The notes below the pieces were generated by a model. It had not been told where the DNA came from, made no database searches, and saw only the letters and a list, made by a program, of their open reading frames with translations. From Xanthomonas indica (GTDB lineage Bacteria; Pseudomonadota; Gammaproteobacteria; Xanthomonadales; Xanthomonadaceae), in contig NZ_CP131914.1 of the NCBI RefSeq assembly GCF_040529045.1, forward strand, positions 381,001-445,000: DNA of 64,000 bases, read 5' to 3'. Of the stretch, positions 39,191 to 46,775 are shown piece after piece (the stretch's first letter is position 1; every line of letters starts with the position of its first letter). The position numbers and the translations under genes are program-made.

Positions 39191-39360
39191 CTACAGCCGC
39201 GCCCACTCGAATCCCTCACCACGGCGGTAAAACACCGCCAGCGCCTTGCCATAGACGCTGTCGGCATCGACGAAGCCGAAATAGCGGCCATCGAAACGCC
39301 GCGATGATCGCCCATGACCAGCAGCTTGCCGGGCGGTACGCGCACCCATCGCAGTGTCAG
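39191..39360 (-). pseudogene. Truncated, frameshifted signal peptidase I-like remnant
   Basis: Reading leftward, one frame gives RVPPGKLLVMGDHRG, the box with GD-R of S26 signal peptidases. After a shift of frame the sequence continues FDGRYFGFVDADSVYGKALA and VFYRRGEGFEWARL to a TAG at 39,191. The 5' two-thirds of the gene, including the catalytic Ser and Lys, are absent. The remnant begins exactly where the AT-rich island (39,357 onward) abuts, suggesting the island replaced or interrupted the gene. Confidence 0.72.
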
Positions 39361-39788
39361 CCCCCCGCCCCTGTTATGCCCCCCAAGTCAGCAGCAACGA
39401 CTCGTTCCAATTCCGCAATGGCGGGCTTCACGCTGGGATGCCGCTGCACCCAAACATCCCCCAGATGCTGTCTAACGTTCTTCCCACCCAACATGTCTCT
39501 TAATTTTTCAGAGCTCCTACATTGCAGGATTTCGTGCGCAGCATTCATAACATCTTCCGAGAAATCCGCATTTTTCTCACCAAGCTCCTCGCCCCATTCC
39601 TTTTGAATGGCAGAGATAAGCTTGCCCGCGGCCCGCTGAAATTCTGTTTTCTTAGCCACTTTGTCGGACAACCCCGCGATCCCATACCACTCCCACCAGC
39701 GAATCGACCTCGTTTCTTTACAGTCACCAAAAAGCAAAACGACAGCAATGATGCGGCGACTAATTCTCACCACGAGACCTATATGCAT
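39357..39788 (-). CDS. Hypothetical protein of AT-rich island
   Basis: Up to 143 residues. It opens with a possible short membrane segment (RISRRIIAVVLLFGD), then a helical charged body (KLISAIQKEWGEELGEKNAD) ending in VVAADLGGITGAGG. The start overlaps the end of the preceding interrupted gene by 29 bases, and a GTG a few codons in is an alternative start. GC is well below that of the genome. It is unrecognised. Its place as third gene after a toxin-tip-like gene suggests an immunity or orphan immunity protein, but that is inference only. Confidence 0.5.
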   Translation of the reverse strand: MHIGLVVRISRRIIAVVLLFGDCKETRSIRWWEWYGIAGLSDKVAKKTEFQRAAGKLISAIQKEWGEELGEKNADFSEDVMNAAHEILQCRSSEKLRDMLGGKNVRQHLGDVWVQRHPSVKPAIAELERVVAADLGGITGAGG

Positions 39789-40023
39789 ACAATCGCGCCA
39801 TCACGAAATATCCCAAATCAGCCAACTCCTTTTCGTCAAAAGACAGGCTATCGAACTCATCGACGGAAATATCCCTGTTCGTCACATGCTCTTTTTTCTT
39901 CCAAATCTCGCCGAATGTTCCGTCACTTACAGCATCATCTAACTACACGCGAAGTGAGTCATCATTATCAAAAATTGAAATCAATAACGCGCGACGCTTT
40001 TTAAAATTATTTGAATTATCCAT
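39760..40023 (-). pseudogene. Small coupled gene interrupted by an in-frame TAG
   Basis: The frame starts at ATG 40,023 (MDNSNNFKKRRALLISIFDN) and meets TAG at 39,945-39,943 after 26 codons. It then continues without shift for 60 more codons (LDDAVSDGTFGEIWKKKEHV ... LYAYRSRGEN) to TAG at 39,762-39,760. A single CAG-to-TAG change would explain it. The ATG overlaps the stop of the upstream toxin-like gene (TAATG), with GGAG just before, the layout of a toxin-immunity pair. The acidic, about 87-residue intact product is the size of many immunity proteins. Confidence 0.6.
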
Positions 40024-40442
40024 TACATTCTCCAAGGTGACAAAGGTGCGTCAATCCCCTCGTCGCGCCCGCTCAAGCAGTTTCCATAGCGAAGCATTTC
40101 CTGGTGTTCACATATTGCGTAGGAGGACCTTCCTCCGCGTTGTCCGAGAGCTTTGCACGTCACCAGATCTCGCTGCAGATTTTCTTCACAAACGTTTTCT
40201 CTATCCTGGGGTTCATCCGGACACATTGCATTGCCGATGGCATGCCCGGTGACACCACCAACGATGGAGTCAATCGCTCCTCCAGCAGGACTAACGGCCA
40301 TTGCTCCACCTGCTGCACATGCCGCGGCGCCAGGACCTGCTGGGGCACATACAAATCCACCGCCAATCGCCCCAGCTACACCGCCGCCGTAGTAACCAAC
40401 AGCCCCTCCGCAGATAGCACCAGTAGTCGTATAGCTAGCCAC
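40023..40442 (-). CDS. Orphan polymorphic-toxin C-terminal module (candidate)
   Basis: About 139 residues. A glycine/alanine-rich, hydrophobic N-terminal half (GGAVGYYGGGVAGAIGGG ... GGAIDSIVGGVTGHAIG) looks like a glycine zipper. A Cys-rich tail follows (VCEENLQRDLVTCKALGQ ... YAICEHQEMLRYGNCLSGRD), a C-D-C-C-RY-C pattern I associate with C-terminal tips of Rhs-like or filamentous toxins. The start is uncertain: GTG at 40,442, with an open frame upstream into the dcp terminator, as expected if this is a detached tip lacking its N-terminal carrier. The TAATG overlap couples it to the next gene. Function not proven. Confidence 0.5.
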   Translation of the reverse strand: MASYTTTGAICGGAVGYYGGGVAGAIGGGFVCAPAGPGAAACAAGGAMAVSPAGGAIDSIVGGVTGHAIGNAMCPDEPQDRENVCEENLQRDLVTCKALGQRGGRSSYAICEHQEMLRYGNCLSGRDEGIDAPLSPWRM

Positions 40443-40504
40443 GCACGCTTGATCCTTCGGGAAGCGAACGGCTGCATTAGCAAACGCACACTCAACACCC
40501 CAAC

Positions 40505-40537
40505 AAAAAACGGGATGGCCGCAAGGCCATCCCGTTC
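40505..40537 (-). terminator. Rho-independent terminator of the dcp gene
   Basis: On the minus strand AACGGGATGGCC-TTGC-GGCCATCCCGTT is followed by a run of T and TTGTTGG. It lies about 30 bases after the peptidase stop, before the orphan toxin-like gene. Confidence 0.92.
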
Positions 40538-40565
40538 TCGATCACCATGACCGGCGCAGCGCCGA

Positions 40566-42725
40566 TCAGTTCTTCAAACCACGGTTTTCCAGCAGCGGCT
40601 CGACGCTGGGGTCCTTGCCGCGGAAGTCGCGGTACAGGGTGGCCAGGTCGACGGTGTTGCCGCGCGAGAGGATCTTGTCGCGGAAGATGTCGCCGTTGGC
40701 GCGGGTCAGGCCGCCGTGTTCCTTGAACCACTGGAACGCGTCGTCGTCGAGCACTTCTGACCAGAAGTAGGCGTAGTAGCCGGCCGAATAGCCGCCGCCC
40801 CAGATGTGGTCGAAATAGGTGGTGCGGTAGCGCGGCGGCACTTCCGGCAGGTCCACCTTGTACTTCTTCAGCGAGTCGGCCTCGTACTTGTCCACGTCCT
40901 GCAGCGGCGCGTCGGCCGGCAGGGTGTGCCAGGCCAGGTCGAGCAGCGCCGCCGACAGGTACTCGGTGGTGGCGTAGCCCTGGTTGAAGGTGCGCGACTT
41001 CTTGATCTTCTCCACCAGCTCGGCCGGCATCGCTTCACCGGTCTGGTAGTGCTTGGCGTAGTGCGCGAACACCTTCGGATCCGACGCCCAGTGCTCGTTG
41101 AACTGCGAGGGGAACTCGACGAAGTCGCGCGAGGTGGCGGTGCCGGCCAGCGTCGGGTACTTCACGTTGGAGAACATGCCGTGCAGCGCATGGCCGAACT
41201 CGTGGAACATGGTAGTGACGTCGTCGAAGCTCAGCAGCGCCGGCTGGCCCGGGGCGGGCTTGGTGAAGTTGCAGACGTTGTAGACCACCGGCTTGGTGCC
41301 GGTCAGGCCGTTCTGGCCGACGAACTCGTCCATCCAGGCGCCGCCGGACTTGCTGTCGCGCTTGAAGTAGTCGGTGTAGAACAGCGCCAGCGACTTGCCG
41401 TCCTTGTCGAACACTTCATAGACCTTCATCCCGTCGTGGTAGGTGGGGATGTCGGTGCGTTCCTTGAAGGTGAGGCCGTACAGCTGGTTGGCGGCGTAGA
41501 AGACGCCGTTCTGCAGCACGTTGTCCAGTTCGAAGTACGGCTTGATCTGCGCTTCGTCGAGGTCGTACTTGGCCTTGCGCACCTGCTCGGCGTAGAAGTC
41601 CCAGTCGGCGGCGGTGAGCTTGAAGCCGCCCTTCTGGGCGTCGATCACCTTCTGCATCTCGGCCGCTTCGCTGCGCGCCTTGGCGGTGGCGGCGGGCACG
41701 GTGTCGGTGAGCAGCTTCAGCGCCGCGGCCGGGGTCTTGGCCATCTGGTCGCTGAGGCTGTAGGCGGCGTAGCTGTCGAAGCCGAGCAGCTTGGCCTTCT
41801 GCGCGCGCAGCTGCGCCAGGCGCTGCACGGTCTGGCGGGTGTCGTTGGCGTCGCCCTTCTCGGCGCGCGACTGCGAAGCGGCCATCACCTGCTGGCGCAG
41901 GTCGCGGTCCTTCAGCGAGGCCAGCACCGGCTGCTGGGTGGTGTTCTGCAGGGCCAGCAGGTACTTGCCGTCGAGCTTGCGCGCGGTGGCGTCCTGCGCG
42001 GCCGAGGCGATGTCGCCGTCGGACATGCCGTCGAGCTTGGCCTTGTCGTCCACCACCACGGCGCCGGCGGCGGTGGCCGCGACCAGCTTGGTGTGGAACT
42101 GCGTGGCCAGGGTGGTCTCTTCGACGTTGAGCTTGCGCAGGGTGGCCTTGTCGGCGTCGGACAGCTGCGCGCCGGCGCGCACGAACTCCTGGTATTCGTA
42201 CTCGACCAGGCGCTTCTGCTCCGGGTCCAGGGTCAGCGTGTCGCGCTGGTCGTACAGGCTCTTGATGCGCGCGAACAGCTTGGGATCCAGGCTGATCTCG
42301 TCCTGGTGCGCGGCCAGCTTAGGCGCGATCTCTTCCTGGATCTTCTGGCGGGCATCGTTGGTGTCGGCCTGCACCAGGCCAAAGAAGATGCGCGACACGC
42401 GGGTCAGGGTCTCGCCGCTGCGCTCCATCGCTTCGAGGGTGTTGGCGAAGGTGGCCGGCTCGGGGTTGTCGGCGATCTTGCGGATCTCGGCCAGGTGCTG
42501 CTTCATGCCTTCTTCGAACGCCGGCAGGTAGTCGCTGTCCTTGATCTTGTCGAACGGCGGCGCCTGGAACGGCAGCGTGCTGGGGGTCAGCAGCGGGTTG
42601 GCGGCGGCGGCGGGCTGCGCGGCGGCCGGAGCAGCGGGGGCGGCGGGCACGGGGGTGGACTCCTTACCGGAACAGGCGGCCAGCGCCAAGCTGATGGCAG
42701 CGGCCAGAACGACGTTACGCGACAT
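40566..42725 (-). CDS. dcp: Peptidyl-dipeptidase Dcp (M3 family), lipoprotein
   Basis: A 719-residue zinc metallopeptidase. The N-terminus is a lipoprotein signal peptide (MSRNVVLAAAISLALAACSG, lipobox LAAC) with a Pro/Ala-rich linker. The M3 catalytic motif FHEFGHALHG is at about residue 505, followed by the downstream Glu-bearing EFPSQFNEHW and the C-terminal IWGGGYSAGYYAY with the substrate-gating Tyr/His. It would remove C-terminal dipeptides from peptides in the periplasm. Length is slightly above E. coli Dcp because of the linker. I start at ATG 42,725, which gives the lipoprotein signal. The cyanophycinase fusion gene lies upstream in the same direction, 237 bases away. Confidence 0.93.
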   Translation of the reverse strand: MSRNVVLAAAISLALAACSGKESTPVPAAPAAPAAAQPAAAANPLLTPSTLPFQAPPFDKIKDSDYLPAFEEGMKQHLAEIRKIADNPEPATFANTLEAMERSGETLTRVSRIFFGLVQADTNDARQKIQEEIAPKLAAHQDEISLDPKLFARIKSLYDQRDTLTLDPEQKRLVEYEYQEFVRAGAQLSDADKATLRKLNVEETTLATQFHTKLVAATAAGAVVVDDKAKLDGMSDGDIASAAQDATARKLDGKYLLALQNTTQQPVLASLKDRDLRQQVMAASQSRAEKGDANDTRQTVQRLAQLRAQKAKLLGFDSYAAYSLSDQMAKTPAAALKLLTDTVPAATAKARSEAAEMQKVIDAQKGGFKLTAADWDFYAEQVRKAKYDLDEAQIKPYFELDNVLQNGVFYAANQLYGLTFKERTDIPTYHDGMKVYEVFDKDGKSLALFYTDYFKRDSKSGGAWMDEFVGQNGLTGTKPVVYNVCNFTKPAPGQPALLSFDDVTTMFHEFGHALHGMFSNVKYPTLAGTATSRDFVEFPSQFNEHWASDPKVFAHYAKHYQTGEAMPAELVEKIKKSRTFNQGYATTEYLSAALLDLAWHTLPADAPLQDVDKYEADSLKKYKVDLPEVPPRYRTTYFDHIWGGGYSAGYYAYFWSEVLDDDAFQWFKEHGGLTRANGDIFRDKILSRGNTVDLATLYRDFRGKDPSVEPLLENRGLKN

Positions 42726-42962
42726 GAGGTGGAACTCCTGAGAGGACCTGGGGCCAAGACAGCCGTGCACGTTACCGGGTTTGGATGGCAGCGGCATGTG
42801 CCATTGGCTCGGCCCGGCGCGGCAGCCAGCCGGCGTACAGATCGCCGGGCGCAGGCACGCGGGCGCCGCTGCATCGGCGGGCTGGCCGCGGCGGTACGCA
42901 CCGGGCCGGATGGACCACGCACGCGCCCGGGCCGGCGGCACCGCCGGCCCGGGAGCACCCCC

Positions 42963-44909
42963 TTACTGCCCGCCGGGCAGCGGCAGCGCCTCGTCCTTGA
43001 AGATCGCCACGTGCGGCACGCCGTCGGCGCCGATCCAGCCGCGGTACATGCCCTCGGTGTTGAACGGGAAGGCCACGCTGCCGTCGGCGCCCAGCGCGAT
43101 GGCGCCGCCGTCGCCGCCGGCCTTGGGGATCTGCTGGTCGATCACCGCATCGGCGGCCTGGGATAGGCTCTGCCCGGCGTACTTCACCCGCGCACAGATG
43201 TCGTAGGCGGCCACCGCGCGGATGTAGAACTCGCCCCAGCCGGTGCCGGACACCGCGCAGCGGCTGTCGGCGAAGGTGCCGGCACCGATGATCGGCGAGT
43301 CGCCGACGCGGCCGTAGCGCTTGTTGGTCATGCCGCCGGTGGAGGTGCCGGCGGCCAGGTTGCCCTGCAGGTCCAGCGCCAGCGCGCCGACCGTGCCGAA
43401 GTGCTTGGCGGTTTCCAGGTCGGCATGCGCCTGCTTGTTGGCCTCTTCCTTCAGCGCCTGCTGCAGTTGCTGCCAGCGCTTCTCGGTGCGGAAGTACGAC
43501 GGATCGACCAGGGCGATCCCGTGCTGCTTTGCGAAGACCTCTGCGCCGTCGCCAACCAGCATCACGTGCTCGGACTGGTCCATCACCGCGCGCGCCAGTG
43601 CGATCGGGTTCCTGACCCGGTGCACGCCGGCCACCGCGCCGGCCTTGCCGGTGCGGCCGTCCATGATCGCCGCGTCCAGTTCGTTGCGGCCGTCGTGGGT
43701 GAACACCGCGCCCTTGCCCGCGTTGAACTGCGGCGAGTCCTCCAGCACGGCGATCGCCGCGGCCACCGCATCCACCGCCGGCTTGCCCTGCGCCAGCAAG
43801 GCCTGCCCGGTGCGCAACGCCTGCTCCATCGCCGCGCGCGCCTCGGCCAGGTCGGCGGCGCTGCTGCTGGCACGCTCGACGCCGGCACCGCCATGAATCA
43901 CCAGCGTGGTGGCGGGAATCTCGCGCATGCGCCCGTCCTGCACGGCGTAGTAGCGGTGGAACACCGGCGCCTCGACGCGGCCGTCGGGCAGGTGCAGGGT
44001 GGAGCCGGGGCCGACGCCGACCGTCTCGATGCGCGCGGCCTGCAGCGGCTGTCCGGCCGGGGTGGGCGGTTGCAACGGCCCGGCGACCACGGTGGCCACG
44101 GCCTGCGGATCGGTGGCATAGACGCGCGCGGTGCCGTCGCCCTCCACCGCCAGCGCGGCGCTCTCGTCCACGCCCAGGCCGATCAGCGGTTCCCCCTTCG
44201 GCGCCAACGTGGCGGCCTTGGCGCGGAACGCGAACAGGCGGCCGAGGCGGTCGCGCTCGCGGAAGTGGGTGTCGGTGATGACCCGCTTGAGCAGGTCCAG
44301 GTGCAGGAAGTCGGTCTCGAGGGTGACCGCCGGCCCCAGCGGATCGGCCAGCGCCGCCGGGCTGGCGAGGCTGCCGCCGTCCATCGCGCCGTACAGGTAC
44401 TCGCCCAGCATCGCCAGGCCGGCGCTGGTGCCGCCCAGCGGCTTGCCGGCGCGCACGTGCGCGTCCAGCGCATCGGCCACCGGCGTGTTCTTCCAGTAGC
44501 GCACGTAGCGCGACTGGTCGCCGCCGGCGATGAAGATGCCATCGGCGCGCGCCAGCGCGCGCAGCAGCGCCGGATCGCTGGAGGCGCCGCGGCCGCTGAA
44601 CACGAAGGTCTCCACCGAGGCCACGCCGCCGACCTTGCGGTAGAACTCCTCGCCCACCTCGCCCGCCTGCGAGGCGCGCAGCACCACCACGTGGCCGTGC
44701 CCGGCCTTGGCCAGGAACCAGCGCAGCGCGTCATAGTTGCGGTCGCCGCCGCCCATCAGCAGCAGGCCGGGCGACACCGGGCCGGGCGTGGGCGCGGCCG
44801 GGTCGCCGACCAGGTACTGGCGGTACTCGCGCGCGACGGCGGGCGTGGCCAGGCACAGGCCCAGCAGCAGCGAGAGCCAGGGCCGGAACAGGCCGACGGA
44901 ACGGGTCAT
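42963..44909 (-). CDS. Secreted cyanophycinase-isoaspartyl peptidase fusion
   Basis: A 648-residue exported protein with two enzymes in one chain. After a signal peptide (about 1-27) comes a peptidase S51 cyanophycinase domain (about 48-330) with nucleophile S162 in GGTSAG and GGGDRN at the start. A plant-type asparaginase/isoaspartyl peptidase domain follows (about 334-648) with HGGAG, the N-nucleophile T506 in GTVGALALD, and TSTGGMTNKRYGRVGD. The first would cut multi-L-arginyl-poly-aspartate to beta-Asp-Arg, the second would split the dipeptide. The second domain must self-cleave before T506. GAGGAG precedes ATG 44,909. It is divergent from an ECF sigma gene. Confidence 0.9.
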   Translation of the reverse strand: MTRSVGLFRPWLSLLLGLCLATPAVAREYRQYLVGDPAAPTPGPVSPGLLLMGGGDRNYDALRWFLAKAGHGHVVVLRASQAGEVGEEFYRKVGGVASVETFVFSGRGASSDPALLRALARADGIFIAGGDQSRYVRYWKNTPVADALDAHVRAGKPLGGTSAGLAMLGEYLYGAMDGGSLASPAALADPLGPAVTLETDFLHLDLLKRVITDTHFRERDRLGRLFAFRAKAATLAPKGEPLIGLGVDESAALAVEGDGTARVYATDPQAVATVVAGPLQPPTPAGQPLQAARIETVGVGPGSTLHLPDGRVEAPVFHRYYAVQDGRMREIPATTLVIHGGAGVERASSSAADLAEARAAMEQALRTGQALLAQGKPAVDAVAAAIAVLEDSPQFNAGKGAVFTHDGRNELDAAIMDGRTGKAGAVAGVHRVRNPIALARAVMDQSEHVMLVGDGAEVFAKQHGIALVDPSYFRTEKRWQQLQQALKEEANKQAHADLETAKHFGTVGALALDLQGNLAAGTSTGGMTNKRYGRVGDSPIIGAGTFADSRCAVSGTGWGEFYIRAVAAYDICARVKYAGQSLSQAADAVIDQQIPKAGGDGGAIALGADGSVAFPFNTEGMYRGWIGADGVPHVAIFKDEALPLPGGQ

Positions 44910-45065
44910 GCGGATCTCCTCGGGAACGGGACGGGCAGGCGAGCGTGCGGCTCGCTGCTGAGAGGGGACGAACGGCGGCACGGTTTCCCCCCGCCGCGCC
45001 ACCCTCCCACGTTCGCCTGCGCGGCACTTGCCCGCAGCTGCCGGCGATCGGCTAATGTGGGATCC

Positions 45066-45638
45066 ATGTCCGCTTCCCTCGACGATTGGTTCGTCCAAGA
45101 AATCCTGGTCCACGAGCAGGCGCTCAGCGGCTACCTGCGGCGCTGCTGGCCGCATCGCGAGGAATGGCACGACCTGCGCCAGGAGATCTATGTGCGCGTC
45201 TACGAGGCTGCGGGCAAGTCCCGGCCGAGCCTGCCCAAGTCGTTCCTGTTCGCCACCGCGCGGCACCTGATGACCGACCGCCTGCGCCGCAACCGGGTGG
45301 TGTCGATCGAGGCGGTGGGGGATCTGGAGTCGATGCACGTCCTGGTAGATGAGCTGTCGCCGGAACGCTGGTGCGGCGGACGCCAGGTGCTGGGCCGGCT
45401 GGCCGCGGCCTTCGACCGCTTGCCGGACCGCTGCCGCAGCGTGGTCTGGTTGCGGCGGGTCGAGGAACTGCCGCAGAAGGAGGTGGCCGTGCGCCTGGGG
45501 ATCAGCGAGAAGAGCGTGGAGAAGCAGGTGGCCCGGGGCATGCGCCTGCTGGCCGATCATTTCCATGGCGACGAGGGCGCGGCGGCGCCGGCGGCGCCGT
45601 TGCAGGCGCGCGCACGCGATGGACAGCAGGTGGATTGA
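45066..45638 (+). CDS. FecI-like ECF sigma factor
   Basis: A 190-residue ECF sigma factor. Region 2 is at about residues 20-85 (WHDLRQEIYVRVYEAAGKSR; ARHLMTDRLRRNRVV). Region 4 is at about 110-165 (LPDRCRSVVWLRRVEELPQK; LGISEKSVEKQVARGM), the FecI/FpvI type. It overlaps the FecR-like gene by 20 bases and precedes a TonB receptor with a signalling domain, so the three form a surface-signalling relay. No FecI-type target promoter was identified by eye. Confidence 0.92.
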   Translation: MSASLDDWFVQEILVHEQALSGYLRRCWPHREEWHDLRQEIYVRVYEAAGKSRPSLPKSFLFATARHLMTDRLRRNRVVSIEAVGDLESMHVLVDELSPERWCGGRQVLGRLAAAFDRLPDRCRSVVWLRRVEELPQKEVAVRLGISEKSVEKQVARGMRLLADHFHGDEGAAAPAAPLQARARDGQQVD

Positions 45639-46674
45639 GGCGCGTGCGGCGGCCTGGCTGGCGCGGCGCGACCGCGGCGACTGGACCGACGCACGGCAGG
45701 CGCGCCTGGACGCGTGGCTGGCCGCGGCCACCGCGCACCGGGTGGCGTTCCTGCGCCTGCAGGCGGCCTGGCAGGAAAGCGGGCGCCTGCAGGCGCTGGG
45801 CGCAGGCCAGCGCGATGGGCAGGTGCCCGACCGCGGCCGCTGGCAGGGCCTGGGCGGCCGTAGCACGGCGGCGCCGGCCGCGGCGGCGGCGGCCACTCCC
45901 GATCTGCGCGACCTGCGCTTCGCCCCGCGTTCGCCCGCGCGCCCGCGGCGGCGCTGGCCGGCCGCGCTGGCGGCGACGCTGCTCGGTGCCGCGGTGCTGT
46001 CCCTGGTCTGGCGCCATGCCGTCGAACCGGTGCCGACCGCCTACGCCAGCGTCACCGGGCAGTTGCGGCCGGTGGCCCTGGCCGACGGCTCGCAGGCCAC
46101 GCTGAGCAGCGACAGCCGCATCGCCGTGGCGCTGTCGCGCGCGCAGCGGCATATCGATCTGCAGCGCGGCGAAGCGTTCTTCGCGGTGAGCAAGGATCCA
46201 GGCCGGCCGTTCGTGGTCGCCAGCGGCGCGCGCCAGGTGGTGGCGGTGGGCACGCGCTTCGCGGTGCGCCGCGACGCCGACGCGCTGCGCGTGGTGGTGA
46301 CCGAAGGCATGGTGCGGCTGGAGTCGGCCAATGCACCGCACGCACCGCCGTTGCTGCTGCCTGCCGGCAGCATCGCCCAGGCCGGCCCGCACGGGGTGCT
46401 GGTGCGTCGGGTGGCGCTGGCCGAGGCCGAGCGCGCGCTGGACTGGCGCAGCGGCTACCTGAGTTTCGACGACACCCCGCTGCAGGCGGCGGTGGCCGAG
46501 TTCAACCGCTACAACACGGTCAAGCTGCAGGTCGCCGATGCCGGCGCCGCCGCACTGCGGGTCGGCGGCAACGTGCGCTGGTCCAACGTCGACGCCTTCG
46601 TGCGCCTGCTCGAACAGGGCTTCCCGATCCGCGCCGAGCGTCGCGGCGACACGGTGCTGTTGCACAGCCGGTAA
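45619..46674 (+). CDS. FecR-like anti-sigma regulator
   Basis: A 351-residue protein. An N-terminal cytosolic DUF4880-type domain begins at residue 1 (RWIEARAAAWLARRDRGDWT). One membrane helix lies at about residues 110-130 (WPAALAATLLGAAVLSLVW). A periplasmic FecR domain follows (DLQRGEAFFAVSKDPGRPFV ... VGTRFAVRRD), and a C-terminal STN-like region (YLSFDDTPLQAAVAEFNRYN) would contact the receptor. The start ATG 45,619 lies inside the sigma gene, so translation is coupled. It would hold the sigma factor until the TonB receptor is occupied. Confidence 0.92.
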   Translation: MDSRWIEARAAAWLARRDRGDWTDARQARLDAWLAAATAHRVAFLRLQAAWQESGRLQALGAGQRDGQVPDRGRWQGLGGRSTAAPAAAAAATPDLRDLRFAPRSPARPRRRWPAALAATLLGAAVLSLVWRHAVEPVPTAYASVTGQLRPVALADGSQATLSSDSRIAVALSRAQRHIDLQRGEAFFAVSKDPGRPFVVASGARQVVAVGTRFAVRRDADALRVVVTEGMVRLESANAPHAPPLLLPAGSIAQAGPHGVLVRRVALAEAERALDWRSGYLSFDDTPLQAAVAEFNRYNTVKLQVADAGAAALRVGGNVRWSNVDAFVRLLEQGFPIRAERRGDTVLLHSR

Positions 46675-46775
46675 GCCGCCCGCGCCGGCGTGCGCGATGG
46701 CGGGGGGATTTGCCGGTCTCGTTCGTCCTGGAGCTACGAAGGCGCGCTCCGCGCCCGTTTGGGGGAGAAAACTCG

